NCBI RefSeq assembly: GCF_033547095.1
Contig: NZ_CP137852.1
Span: 4,241,001-4,305,000 of the forward strand
Reading direction: 5' to 3'
Source of the DNA: Sediminicoccus rosea
GTDB taxonomy: Bacteria > Pseudomonadota > Alphaproteobacteria > Acetobacterales > Acetobacteraceae
Length of the DNA: 64,000 nucleotides
Shown piece after piece: positions 51,720-59,689 of this stretch. The notes below the pieces were generated by a model that saw only the letters and a program-made list of their open reading frames with translations, searched no databases and was not told the DNA's origin. The translations under genes were made by a program, and so were the position numbers. The first letter of the stretch is position 1, and every line of letters starts with the position of its first letter.

Positions 51720-53113
51720 GACGGGTCCACCGGGCTGGGCGGCGTGCCGGCGGCGGCGATGGCCTCGCCCGCCGAGAGCAGCAGATCCTCGCGATAGCGG
51801 CCGGCGACGAGCTGCACGCCGACCGGCGCGGAGCCGACCATGCCCGTCGCGACCGCAAGCCCGGGCAGGCCCATCAGCGGCAGCCCCACCTGGGTCAGCT
51901 GCGCCTCGATGATGGCGGTGAAGGCCTCGGCGCCCTGCTGGTCCGCCTGGTCGGCGAAGGGAAGCTCGCCCGAGACCGGCATGAGCACCACCGGGTATCG
52001 CTCGAAGAAGAGGCTCCAGGCGCGCAGGAAGCCCATGCGGGCGGTCAGCGCATCCTGGTATTCGGCCAGGCCGGGCGGCGCGGTCAGCTTCTGCATGTGG
52101 CCATAGACGGCGAGGGAGCGGGCCTCGGCCTCGCGCTCGGCCGCGGCCAGGCCGCCGCGCGGCAGCATGGAGAGCCAGAGCTGTGCCTGCAGCCTTGCGG
52201 GCTCGCGCAGGGGCGGCAGGCTCGCCATCTCCTCCACCTCCCAGCCGGCGGCGCGCAGGCGCTGCGCGGCATCGCGCAGCGCGGCCGCCACCTCGGGCAC
52301 CACCACCATGCCGTCCGGCGCCACGCAAAGGGCGGCGCGCTTGGGCGCGGGCGGGCCTTCCAGCGGGGCGGGCACATACCAGGGGTCGCGCGGATCGGGC
52401 GCGCTCATCGCGGCGAGCGAGAGCCGCAGGTCCCGGATGCTGCGCGCCAGCGGGCCACTGACGGCCATGAGCTGCGCGCCGATGTCGCGTTCCGGCAGGC
52501 AGGGATTCCAGGCCGGGATGCGCCCCAGCGTGGGCCGCAGCCCATGGATGCCGCAGGCATAGGCCGGGTAGCGGATGGAGCCGCCGATATCCGTGCCATG
52601 GCCGATCGCGCCGATCCCCGCCGCCGTGGCCGAGGCGGCCCCGCCGGAGGAACCACCCGGCGTCAACCCCTTGTCATGGGGGTTGTAGGTGTGGCCGTGG
52701 ATGTCGTTCGAGGTGAACCAGCGCAGCGAAAAGGCCGGCGTGTTGGTGCGGCCGATGATCACCGCACCCGCGCGGCGGAAATTGGAGACGACCGGGTTGT
52801 CCTCCGTCGCCACCGCATGGGCCTGGATCTTGAGGCCATTGGTGGTGGCGAAGCCCACCTGGTCCAGGTTCACCTTGATGGTGACGGGCACGCCGGCGAG
52901 CAGGCCCGGATCCTCGCCACGGGCGATCTGCGCGTCCACCGCATCGGCCGCTTCCAGCGCCTGCTCGGGCATGAACTGGATGACGGCGTTGAGCTTCGGG
53001 TTCACCGCATCAAGCCGCGCGAGGGCGGAGAGGGCCACCTCGCGCGCCGAGACCTCCTTCGCATGGACGCGGCGCGCCACTTCCGTCGCATCCAGCCGCC
53101 AGAGATCGGTCAT
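51713..53113 (-). CDS. Amidase (amidase-signature family)
   Basis: The product has 466 residues. The Ser-cisSer-Lys triad is in place: Lys80 (GVPVTIKVNLDQVG), Ser155 in TPGGSSGGAASATAAG, and nucleophile Ser179 in GTDIGGSIRYPAYACG, with the usual 24-residue spacing between the serines. It hydrolyses an amide or aryl-amide in the cytoplasm; the substrate is unknown. It lies 49 nt after the HCCA-isomerase-like gene. Its place in an acyl-CoA operon suggests that it releases a carboxylic acid for CoA activation. Confidence 0.94.
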   Translation of the reverse strand: MTDLWRLDATEVARRVHAKEVSAREVALSALARLDAVNPKLNAVIQFMPEQALEAADAVDAQIARGEDPGLLAGVPVTIKVNLDQVGFATTNGLKIQAHAVATEDNPVVSNFRRAGAVIIGRTNTPAFSLRWFTSNDIHGHTYNPHDKGLTPGGSSGGAASATAAGIGAIGHGTDIGGSIRYPAYACGIHGLRPTLGRIPAWNPCLPERDIGAQLMAVSGPLARSIRDLRLSLAAMSAPDPRDPWYVPAPLEGPPAPKRAALCVAPDGMVVVPEVAAALRDAAQRLRAAGWEVEEMASLPPLREPARLQAQLWLSMLPRGGLAAAEREAEARSLAVYGHMQKLTAPPGLAEYQDALTARMGFLRAWSLFFERYPVVLMPVSGELPFADQADQQGAEAFTAIIEAQLTQVGLPLMGLPGLAVATGMVGSAPVGVQLVAGRYREDLLLSAGEAIAAAGTPPSPVDPSW

Positions 53114-53162
53114 CGCGTGTTCCTTGCCTTCGCTGCGATTCTTTCGCCAGAGCGCGCGGAGG

Positions 53163-53771
53163 TCAACCGCGCCGGCGCTCGATTCCGGCGGGCAACGTGG
53201 CGAGGCGCGCCATCTCGCCGCGCGTGAACAGCGCCGGGTCGGCCAGATAGGCCTCGGCCATGGGCATGGCGTCGGCGCCCCAGAACAGCTCCGCGCCCAC
53301 GGCGAGCGTGGGCACGCCGAAGACGCCCGCCGCGATGGCCGCTTCGGTGGCGGCGCGGAGCTCGGCCTTGGCCGCGTCCAGCGCTTCGTCGGTCACGGCG
53401 GGCAGGCGCGCGCGCAGCGCGGCGAATTCCTCATGCGGATCCCGGCCCTCGCCCCACACGAAGGCGAAGGCGGCCTGCACCGCTGCGCGCTCCCCCCGCA
53501 GCGCCGTGAGCAGGCGCAGCGCATCGAGCGAGCGGAAGGGGTGGCGCGGCGGGTAGCGCATCGGGATGCCGGCCTGGTCGGCGGCGAACTGCGTCTGGCG
53601 GTAGGTCTGGATGCGCTTGGGGCCGATCTCGGCCGGGCCGAGCTGGCCCCAATGGGAGAGGACCGCGCCGAAGACGATGGGCACCAGCTCCACCTCGCCC
53701 AACGCCAGGACCCGCGGCAAAGCGAGATGGGCGAAGGGCGAGATGAGGTCGAAATACCAGGTGGGCTTCAC
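53163..53771 (-). CDS. 2-hydroxychromene-2-carboxylate isomerase-like (DsbA/GST-kappa fold) protein
   Basis: The product has 202 residues. YFDLISPFAHLALPRVLAL near the N-terminus carries the Ser11 that replaces the DsbA cysteine in HCCA isomerases. GVFGVPTLAVGAELFWGADAMPMAEAYL matches the conserved cis-Pro and C-terminal part. HCCA isomerases act with glutathione in naphthalene breakdown, but many homologues are of unknown use. Its start overlaps the stop of the acyl-CoA dehydrogenase gene by 4 nt. Confidence 0.9.
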   Translation of the reverse strand: MKPTWYFDLISPFAHLALPRVLALGEVELVPIVFGAVLSHWGQLGPAEIGPKRIQTYRQTQFAADQAGIPMRYPPRHPFRSLDALRLLTALRGERAAVQAAFAFVWGEGRDPHEEFAALRARLPAVTDEALDAAKAELRAATEAAIAAGVFGVPTLAVGAELFWGADAMPMAEAYLADPALFTRGEMARLATLPAGIERRRG

Positions 53772-54937
53772 CCGGGAAGCTCGAGCACGTTCTTGCTGAT
53801 GATGTTGCGCTGGATCTCGTTGGTGCCGCCATAGATGCTGGTCGGCCGTGCCTGGATGTAGAGCGCGCCGGGATTGAGGTTCCGGTTGCCCTCCATCGGG
53901 CCGAAGAGGCCGGCATTCTCGCCCGCCACTTCCAGCATCGTCTCGGTGATGCGCTGGAACAGCTCCGACTGGATGACCTTGAGCTGGCTGACATCGGCGC
54001 CGAGCGGGCGGCCCTGCTTCAGCACCTCGACATAGCGGCCATAGAGCGCCTTCAGGTCTTCCAGGTCGCAGCGGTGGCGCGCATAGCGCTCGGCGAAGAG
54101 CGGTTCTTCCGCGACACCCATCCGCTCGGCCAGCTGCTTCAGGCGCGCGAGCGCATAGGCCGATTGGCGCGGACTGCCGAGATAGATGCGCTCGAAGCTC
54201 AGCAGCGCCTTGGCCATGTCCCAGCCCTTGTTGAGCTGGCCGACGAGATTTTCCTTCGGCACCTTCACATTGTCGAAGAACACCTCGCAGAACTCGTCAT
54301 GCATCTCGAGGTTGATGATGGGGCGCACGGTGATGCCGGGCGTGTTCATGTCCACCAGCAGGAAGGAGATGCCCTCCTGCTTCTTCGCCGCCTTGTCGGT
54401 GCGGACCAGCAGGAAGATCCAGTTCGCGTCCTGCGCGAGGGTGGTCCAGATCTTCTGGCCGTTCACGACGTAGTGGTCGCCGGCGTCCACGGCCTCGGTG
54501 CGCAGGCTGGCGAGGTCGGAGCCGCTGTTCGGCTCCGAATAGCCCTGGCACCAGATGTGCTCGCCGCTCAGGATCTTCGGCAGGAAATGCTGCTTCTGCG
54601 CCTCGGTGCCGTAGCGGATCACGAGCGGCCCCAGCATGATGATGCCGTGGTCGTTGCAGCGGGCGCAGCCGTGGCGCTCCAGCTCCTCGGTGAAGATGAT
54701 CTGCTTCGCCGGCGCGAGGCCGAGGCCGCCATATTCCCGCGGCCAGCCAGGGCAGAGCCAGCCCTTCTCGGCCAGCTTGAAGTACCAGACCTTGTTCTCC
54801 TCCCAATGGAGGCGCTTTTCCGGGTTGCGGATCTCGGCCGGATAATTGGCCTCGATCCAGGCGCGGATGTGCAGCCGGAACACCTCGTCCGGCAGCAGGT
54901 TCAGGTCTTCGGGCTCGCGGCCGGTGATGGCGTTCAT
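53768..54937 (-). CDS. Acyl-CoA dehydrogenase, likely one half of a heteromeric pair
   Basis: The product has 389 residues from the ATG at 54937. It begins LNLLPDEVFRLHIRAWIEANYPAEIRNPEKRLHWEENKVWYFKLAEKGWLCPGWPREYGGLGL, has CQGYSEPNSGSDLASLRTEA and QKIWTTLAQDANWIFLLVRTD, and ends RPTSIYGGTNEIQRNIISKNVLELPG. The catalytic-Glu position of single-subunit enzymes is Gly (IYGGT). This pattern is typical of alpha2beta2 acyl-CoA dehydrogenases such as the mycobacterial FadE/ChsE pairs. The partner would be the gene at 55713. Confidence 0.94.
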   Translation of the reverse strand: MNAITGREPEDLNLLPDEVFRLHIRAWIEANYPAEIRNPEKRLHWEENKVWYFKLAEKGWLCPGWPREYGGLGLAPAKQIIFTEELERHGCARCNDHGIIMLGPLVIRYGTEAQKQHFLPKILSGEHIWCQGYSEPNSGSDLASLRTEAVDAGDHYVVNGQKIWTTLAQDANWIFLLVRTDKAAKKQEGISFLLVDMNTPGITVRPIINLEMHDEFCEVFFDNVKVPKENLVGQLNKGWDMAKALLSFERIYLGSPRQSAYALARLKQLAERMGVAEEPLFAERYARHRCDLEDLKALYGRYVEVLKQGRPLGADVSQLKVIQSELFQRITETMLEVAGENAGLFGPMEGNRNLNPGALYIQARPTSIYGGTNEIQRNIISKNVLELPG

Positions 54938-54939
54938 GT

Positions 54940-55716
54940 CTAGCGTCCGGTGAAGCTGGGCTTGCGCTTGCCAAGGAAGGCGGCCTTGCCTTCCTTGTGG
55001 TCCTCGGTGACGAAGAGGGCGGCCTGGAAATCGGCCTCGCGCGCCAAGGCGCGTTCGAGGTCGTCCGCGAACCACTGCTTCGTGTAGGCGATGGGCAGCG
55101 GCGCTTCCTGGGCCAGGGCCTGGGCCTTCTCGATGGCGGCGGAGAGCGCCTCGCCCTTGGCGACCACGTAGTCCACCAGGCCGATCTTCAGCGCGTCCGG
55201 GCCGAGATACTGGGTGTGGTGCAGCAGCATGTCGCGCGCGCGGCCGACGCCGATGCGGGCGGGGAGCGTCGCGGGCATGCCCATGTCGCTCATCAGGCCG
55301 ATCTTGTGGAAGCCCGCCATGAAGCGCGCGTCATCGGCGGCGACGATGGTGTCGCAGAGCAGCGCCATGGAAAGGCCCGCACCGACGGCCCAGCCCTCGA
55401 CGGCGGCGACGATGGGCAAGTTGCCGCGCGCCATGAGGCGCACCAGGCGATGCGTGCGGCGCATGCGGTCGCGACCGTCATAGGCGGTCTCGATGTTCAT
55501 GCCCGAGATGTCGCCGCCGGCGGAGAAGACGCCGCCGCTGCCGGTCAGCACGATGGCGCGCGTGACGCCATCCACGCTGGCACGCTCGAGGGCATGCTCA
55601 AGCTTCTCGCGCAGCGGGACAGCCAGCGCGTTGCGGCGCGCGGGATAGTCGATGGTGAGCACCAGGACGGCGCCGTGGCGCTCCTCCAGGATGTTCATTT
55701 GCGGCGCGTCGCTCAT
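54940..55716 (-). CDS. Enoyl-CoA hydratase/isomerase family protein
   Basis: The product has 258 residues with the crotonase fold. It has VLVLTIDYPARRNALAVPLREKLEHAL, TGSGGVFSAGGDISGMNI (oxyanion hole), AAVEGWAVGAGLSMALLCDTIVAADDARF and the C-terminal FQAALFVTEDHKEGKAAFLGKRKPSFTG. One crotonase acid is not clearly present at the usual site, so the exact reaction (hydratase, isomerase or hydrolase) is uncertain. It lies between two acyl-CoA dehydrogenase genes, with a 4-nt overlap upstream and 2 nt downstream. Confidence 0.92.
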   Translation of the reverse strand: MSDAPQMNILEERHGAVLVLTIDYPARRNALAVPLREKLEHALERASVDGVTRAIVLTGSGGVFSAGGDISGMNIETAYDGRDRMRRTHRLVRLMARGNLPIVAAVEGWAVGAGLSMALLCDTIVAADDARFMAGFHKIGLMSDMGMPATLPARIGVGRARDMLLHHTQYLGPDALKIGLVDYVVAKGEALSAAIEKAQALAQEAPLPIAYTKQWFADDLERALAREADFQAALFVTEDHKEGKAAFLGKRKPSFTGR

Positions 55717-56801
55717 GCGTCTTCCAGCTCCGGCGAGAGTTCCATGAAGCGGCGGCGATGGAGTGCAGCGCCGCCGAAGGCGGGCACCAGCACCATGGCG
55801 CGGCGCATATGCAGGCCGACATCATAGTCGTCCGTGTAGCCGATGCCGCCATGCAGCTGCACGCAGGCCTGCTGCACCAGCATCGCGGCCTCGGAAGCGC
55901 GGGCCTTGGCGCGGCTGACGAGGTGCGAGGGCGCGCCCTCATCCAGCGCGGCGGCCGCCTGCTCGACCGCGGCGCGGGTGAGCGCGATCTGCATCTTCGC
56001 ATCCGCCGCCTTGTGCTGCAGCGACTGGAAGGTGCCGATGATCTTGCCGAATTGCTGCCGCGTGCGGAGGTAATCCAGCGTCATGGCAAACGCCGCCTCC
56101 ATGCCGCCAAGCAGCGCCGCGGCGGTGGCCAGCGCCGCGCGATCCAGCCCCTCGGTGAGCGCCGCGCCGATGTCGTCGGCCACGTGTCGGCCTGGGCCAT
56201 GGCCGGACCAGGGCAGCGGGCGGATGGTGCCGAGATGGCCGCCATCCTGCGTCGCCTCGGTGGTGATCTCCACCTGGTCACGCGCCAGCACATGCAGGGC
56301 CACACGGCCGCCCTCCTGCACCGGCCAGAGGATGTGCGTGGCGCCGGCGGCCCCCAGCACGAAGCCGCGCGCGCCATCGGCGCTGGCAGCAAGGGAGAGC
56401 GTGTTCGCGCGGTCCTGCCAGGCGGTCAGGACCACGGCATCGCCGGCCAGGAGCTGGCCGAGCAATTCGCCTTCACCGGCCGCGGCCAGCAGATGGGCGG
56501 AAAGCGCGCAGCCGATCAGCGGCTCGGGCGCCGAGGCGCGGCCGAGTTCCTCGGCCAGCGCCACCATCTCGGCCTGGCCCAGGCCCGTGCCGCCCGCGTC
56601 TTCCGACACGGCAAGGCCGATCCAGCCCGCTTCCGCCATCTGGCGCAGCAGCGCGGGGTCGAAGCCCGGCTCGGTGAATCGCAGCTTGCGCACGCGGGCC
56701 ATGTCACTGCCGAGCAATCCGCGCGCGCTGTCGCGGATCATCTCGATGCTCTCGGCGCGGTCGCCCGTGAAGGGTGCCACGCCGGCGGCGGTGGCGCTCA
56801 C
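55713..56801 (-). CDS. Acyl-CoA dehydrogenase, divergent second subunit
   Basis: The product has 362 residues. The start is GTG 56801, overlapping the CoA-transferase B stop as GTGA. It has the ACAD layout (AESIEMIRDSARGLLGSDMARVRKLRFTEPGFDPALLRQMAEAGWIGLAVSEDAGGTGLGQAEMVALAEELGRA, then LDYLRTRQQFGKIIGTFQSLQHKAADAKMQIALT and QLHGGIGYTDDYDVGLHMRRAM). The normal C-terminal IxEGTxxI segment is absent: VLVPAFGGAALHRRRFMEL. Such degenerate partners pair with a second subunit (here 53768) to form a heterotetramer. Confidence 0.92.
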   Translation of the reverse strand: MSATAAGVAPFTGDRAESIEMIRDSARGLLGSDMARVRKLRFTEPGFDPALLRQMAEAGWIGLAVSEDAGGTGLGQAEMVALAEELGRASAPEPLIGCALSAHLLAAAGEGELLGQLLAGDAVVLTAWQDRANTLSLAASADGARGFVLGAAGATHILWPVQEGGRVALHVLARDQVEITTEATQDGGHLGTIRPLPWSGHGPGRHVADDIGAALTEGLDRAALATAAALLGGMEAAFAMTLDYLRTRQQFGKIIGTFQSLQHKAADAKMQIALTRAAVEQAAAALDEGAPSHLVSRAKARASEAAMLVQQACVQLHGGIGYTDDYDVGLHMRRAMVLVPAFGGAALHRRRFMELSPELEDA

Positions 56802-57442
56802 GAGCGGGTGTGCAGCTTGGCGCCGCTCTTCGCCTGGAGTTCCTCGAGGCTCATCCCCGGCACGATGTCGCGCACGACGAAGCCCAGGCCCTGCACCACA
56901 TCCAGCACAGCGAGGTTGGTGTAGACGCGGCTGACCGAACGGAGCGAGGTCAGCGGATAGCCGCAGCGCTCGACGATCTTGGGGCGGCCATCCTTGGTGG
57001 TGTGGTCCATCACCACCCAGAGGCGCTTGGCACCGGCACCGAGATCCATCGCGCCACCCACGGCGGGTGCGGTGTCGTTCTCGCTGGTCGCCCAGTTCGC
57101 GAGGTCGCCATTCTCGGCCACTTCGAAGCCGCCCAGCACGCAGAGGTCGATATGGCCGCCGCGGATCATGGCGAAGCTGTCGGCATGGTGGCAGATGCTG
57201 CCACCCGGGCGCAGCGTCACCATCTGCTTGCCGGCATTGATGAGCCAGGGGTTTTCCTTCCCCTTCTCCGGCGCCGGGCCCATGCCCAGCACGCCGTTCT
57301 CGGACTGGAAGATCACCTCGCGCTCCAGGGGCACCTGGTCGGCGATCAGGGTTGGAATGCCGATGCCGAGGTTCACGACCCAACCCTCGGGGATGTCGGC
57401 GGCGGCCTTGGCGGCCATGTCGGTGCGGCTGAAGGGCTGCAT
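56798..57442 (-). CDS. 3-oxoacid CoA-transferase subunit B
   Basis: The product has 214 residues, typical for ScoB/PcaJ/AtoA. It opens RTDMAAKAAADIPEGWVVNLGIGIPTLIADQVPLEREVIFQSENGVLGMGPAPEKGKENPWLINAGKQMVTLRPGGSICHHADSFAMIRGGHIDLCVLGGFEV; the Glu of QSENGVLGMGP forms the CoA thioester. AAGGAG precedes the ATG at 57442. It pairs with subunit A encoded 23 nt upstream and activates a 3-keto acid or related acid with CoA. Confidence 0.95.
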   Translation of the reverse strand: MQPFSRTDMAAKAAADIPEGWVVNLGIGIPTLIADQVPLEREVIFQSENGVLGMGPAPEKGKENPWLINAGKQMVTLRPGGSICHHADSFAMIRGGHIDLCVLGGFEVAENGDLANWATSENDTAPAVGGAMDLGAGAKRLWVVMDHTTKDGRPKIVERCGYPLTSLRSVSRVYTNLAVLDVVQGLGFVVRDIVPGMSLEELQAKSGAKLHTRS

Positions 57443-57465
57443 GACGTTTCTCCTTTGATCCGAGC

Positions 57466-58146
57466 CTAAACCCAAGGTTCCCCGCGGTCCACACGGACCA
57501 CGCGGTTCACGAAGATGCCCGGCGTCGCCACGCGCTCCGGATCGATCGCGCCGAGTTCGACGATGTGCTGCACCTGCGCGATCGTCAGGTCGGCGGCCAT
57601 CGCCATCACCGGATTGAAGTTCCGGCCGGAGAGATTGTAGGTGAGGTTGCCCCAGCGATCGGCCTCCCAGGCCTCGATCAGCGCGACATCCGCCTTGAGC
57701 GCGCGTTCCATCACGTAGTGGCGGCCGTCGAACTCGCGCTCCTCCTTGCCCTTGGCCAGCAGCGTGCCGTGCGAGGTGGCGGTGTAGAAGGCGGGGATGC
57801 CGGCACCGGCGGCGCGCATGCGCTCGGCCATGGTGCCCTGGGGGACGATCTCCAGCTCGATCTTGCCCTCGCGATAGAGCTCCTCGAACACCACGCTGCC
57901 GGCGCTGCGCGGGAAGGAGCAGATGATCTTCCGCACGCGGCCCAGTTCCATCAGCCGCGCGAGGCCGACGCGGCCGGTGCCCGCATTGTTGGCGACGCAG
58001 GTGAGGTCGGTGGCGCCCTGCTCGATCAGCGCCTCGATCAGCGCATCCGGCTGGCCGACGCTGCCGAAGCCGCCGATGAGGACGGTGCTGCCATCCTTCA
58101 CGCCCGAGAGCGCCTCGGCCAGCGTGTTGACGATCTTGTTGATCAT
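57466..58146 (-). CDS. 3-oxoacid CoA-transferase subunit A
   Basis: The product has 226 residues. MINKIVNTLAEALSGVKDGSTVLIGGFGSVGQPDALIEALIEQGATDLTCVANNAGTGRVGLARLMELGRVRKIICSFPRSAGSVVFEELYREGKIELEIVPQGTMAERMRAAGAGIPAFYTATSHGT is standard for the alpha subunit. It is the first gene of the eight-gene operon running to 51360. The tandem 146-bp repeats start 15 nt upstream of its ATG (58162), so its promoter must lie in, or beyond, that repeat block. The upstream AGGAAAT sequence serves as the ribosome site. Confidence 0.95.
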   Translation of the reverse strand: MINKIVNTLAEALSGVKDGSTVLIGGFGSVGQPDALIEALIEQGATDLTCVANNAGTGRVGLARLMELGRVRKIICSFPRSAGSVVFEELYREGKIELEIVPQGTMAERMRAAGAGIPAFYTATSHGTLLAKGKEEREFDGRHYVMERALKADVALIEAWEADRWGNLTYNLSGRNFNPVMAMAADLTIAQVQHIVELGAIDPERVATPGIFVNRVVRVDRGEPWV

Positions 58147-58161
58147 ATTTCCTGCCCTCAA

Positions 58162-58735
58162 GCGCCGGGCGCCGCCTCCGGCGGCTTGGCTTGCGCGCCG
58201 CAGGTGGGGCATTCCCGGCTCGTCGGTTGCGCACCGCGCGCCGCCGCTATTCGCGGCGGATACTGCGGTGTCAGGCGCGGTTCTGGAAGGGGGGTGGCTG
58301 ACGGCTGGCGCCGGGCGCCGCCTCCGGCGGCTTGGCTTGCGCGCCGCAGGTGGGGCATTCCCGGCTCGTCGGTTGCGCACCGCGCGCCGCCGCTATTCGC
58401 GGCGGATACTGCGGTGTCAGGCGCGGTTCTGGAAGGGGGGTGGCTGACGGCTGGCGCCGGGCGCCGCCTCCGGCGGCTTGGCTTGCGCGCCGCAGGTGGG
58501 GCATTCCCGGCTCGTCGGTTGTGCACCGCGCGCCGCCGCTATTCGCGGCGGATACTGCGGTGTCGGGCGCGGTTCTGGAAGGGGGGTGGCTGACGGCTGG
58601 CGCCGGGCGCCGCCTCCGGCGGCTTGGCTTGCGCGCCGCAGGTGGGGCATTCCCGGCTCGTCGGTTGCGCACCGCGCGCCGCCGCTATTCGCGGCGGATA
58701 CTGCGGTGTCGGGCGCGGTTCTGGAAGGGGGTGGC
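58162..58735. repeat. Four tandem copies of a 146-bp repeat
   Basis: Four head-to-tail units start at 58162, 58308, 58454 and 58600, each exactly 146 bp; the last is shortened and ends near 58735. Units are nearly identical: units 1-2 have GTGTCAGG where units 3-4 have GTGTCGGG, and unit 3 alone has GTTGTGCACC for GTTGCGCACC. Each contains a CCGCCG/CGGCGG hairpin around CTATT. The period is not a multiple of three, so open frames through it (both strands) are artefacts of GC-rich repetition. It fills the whole space between the CoA-transferase A start and the stop of the PEP-mutase-like gene at 58736. Confidence 0.97.
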
Positions 58736-59545
58736 TCAGACCTCGCGGGGCAGCAGCGCGGTGATCTCGGCTGAGGTGGGCGCGCCCGCGGCGAAGTCGA
58801 ACTCGCCCGCCTTCAGCCGCCGCGCGGCGGAAACCAGGCTGCCCATGGCATGGCGGTACAGCACCGCGCCCAGCGAGACGCGCTTCACCCCGGCCGCCTC
58901 CAGCACCGAAAGCGGCACGGGGCCGGAGCGCGGGCCGAAGACGACGTTCACCGGCCTGGGGGCGACGGCGCGCACCACCGCCTCGATCGCCGCCATGTCG
59001 GGCAGGCCGGGGGCGTAGAGGACATCGGCGCCGACCTCGGCGAAGGCCACGAGACGGCGGATGGTGTCGTCCAGGTCGGGGCGGCCATGCAGGAAATTGT
59101 CGGTGCGCGCGGTGAGCAGGATACGGCCCTTCGCCGCCTTGGCCGCGGCGGCGATGCGCGCCACGGCGTGGTCGAAATCATGGATGGGGCGGGCGGGGTC
59201 GGCGGTCGTGTCCTCGATGCCGAGGCCCGCCAGCCCGGCGGCGATGGAGGCCTCGACGGTGGCGACCACATCCCCGGGCGCGGGGCCGAAGCCATCCTCC
59301 AGATCGCCATTCACCGGCAGGCCCGAAAGCCGCGCGATCATCGCCGCATGCTGCACCGAGATGTCGCGCCCCAGCGCGGCGGCGCAATCAGGCAGCGCCA
59401 GGCCGAAGGCAAGGCCGGCGGAGGTGGAGGCCAGCGCAGGAAAGCCCTCGCGCTTCAGCAGCAGGGTGGAGGCGCCATCCCAGGGGTTGGGCATGACGAA
59501 GATGCTGCGATGCAGGTCGCGGAAGGTCTCGTAGGCGGCGGACAT
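58736..59545 (-). CDS. Isocitrate lyase/PEP mutase superfamily protein
   Basis: The product has 269 residues. It opens DLHRSIFVMPNPWDGASTLLLKREGFPALASTSAGLAFGLALPDC and has VNGDLEDGFG, GIEDTTADPARPIHDFDHAVARIAAA and LLTARTDNFLHG, the metal and substrate residues of the family. The KKCGH catalytic loop of true isocitrate lyases is absent, as in PEP mutase and oxaloacetate hydrolase-like members. It may be a C-C or C-P lyase for a 2-keto acid. Its stop abuts the repeat block. It is divergent from the DUF4096 gene. Confidence 0.9.
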   Translation of the reverse strand: MSAAYETFRDLHRSIFVMPNPWDGASTLLLKREGFPALASTSAGLAFGLALPDCAAALGRDISVQHAAMIARLSGLPVNGDLEDGFGPAPGDVVATVEASIAAGLAGLGIEDTTADPARPIHDFDHAVARIAAAAKAAKGRILLTARTDNFLHGRPDLDDTIRRLVAFAEVGADVLYAPGLPDMAAIEAVVRAVAPRPVNVVFGPRSGPVPLSVLEAAGVKRVSLGAVLYRHAMGSLVSAARRLKAGEFDFAAGAPTSAEITALLPREV

Positions 59546-59653
59546 GGGCGCGTCTCCTGGGTGGATGCGGCAAGCCTAGGCGCGGCGGGGCCCGCGATGC
59601 TTCGGCGATCTGCGAAGGGCGGCCATGCGGCTGGCGCCAAGGGGCCGATTTCC

Positions 59654-59682
59654 TTGACTTTCCGTCAAATATCGGCATATTT
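59654..59682 (+). promoter_or_regulatory. Palindromic promoter of the DUF4096 gene
   Basis: TTGAC-TTTCC-GTCAA (59654-59668) is a perfect dyad that includes a consensus-like -35 (TTGACT, 59654-59659). An ATATTT -10 candidate is at 59677-59682, 17 nt downstream, 8 nt before the ATG at 59690. The short leader implies a transcript with almost no 5' region. The dyad over the -35 is a natural repressor site. The divergent PEP-mutase-like gene starts at 59545. Confidence 0.55.
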
Positions 59683-59689
59683 TCCTAAA

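Noticed and set aside
56702-57494. N-terminal extension of the acyl-CoA dehydrogenase frame past 56801 through the CoA-transferase B gene
   Set aside because: The upstream part overlaps conserved CoA-transferase sequence on the same strand in another frame; GTG 56801 with a GTGA overlap gives a normal-length enzyme.
58162-58735. Possible CRISPR array
   Set aside because: The units are 146 bp, contiguous and nearly identical throughout, without short repeats separated by unique spacers, and no cas gene is present.
58147-58737. Several open frames on both strands through the 146-bp repeats, with products such as MRNRRAGNAPPAARK
   Set aside because: The unit is 146 bp, so the frame changes in each copy and every frame stays open by repetition. 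No ribosome site or family is seen.
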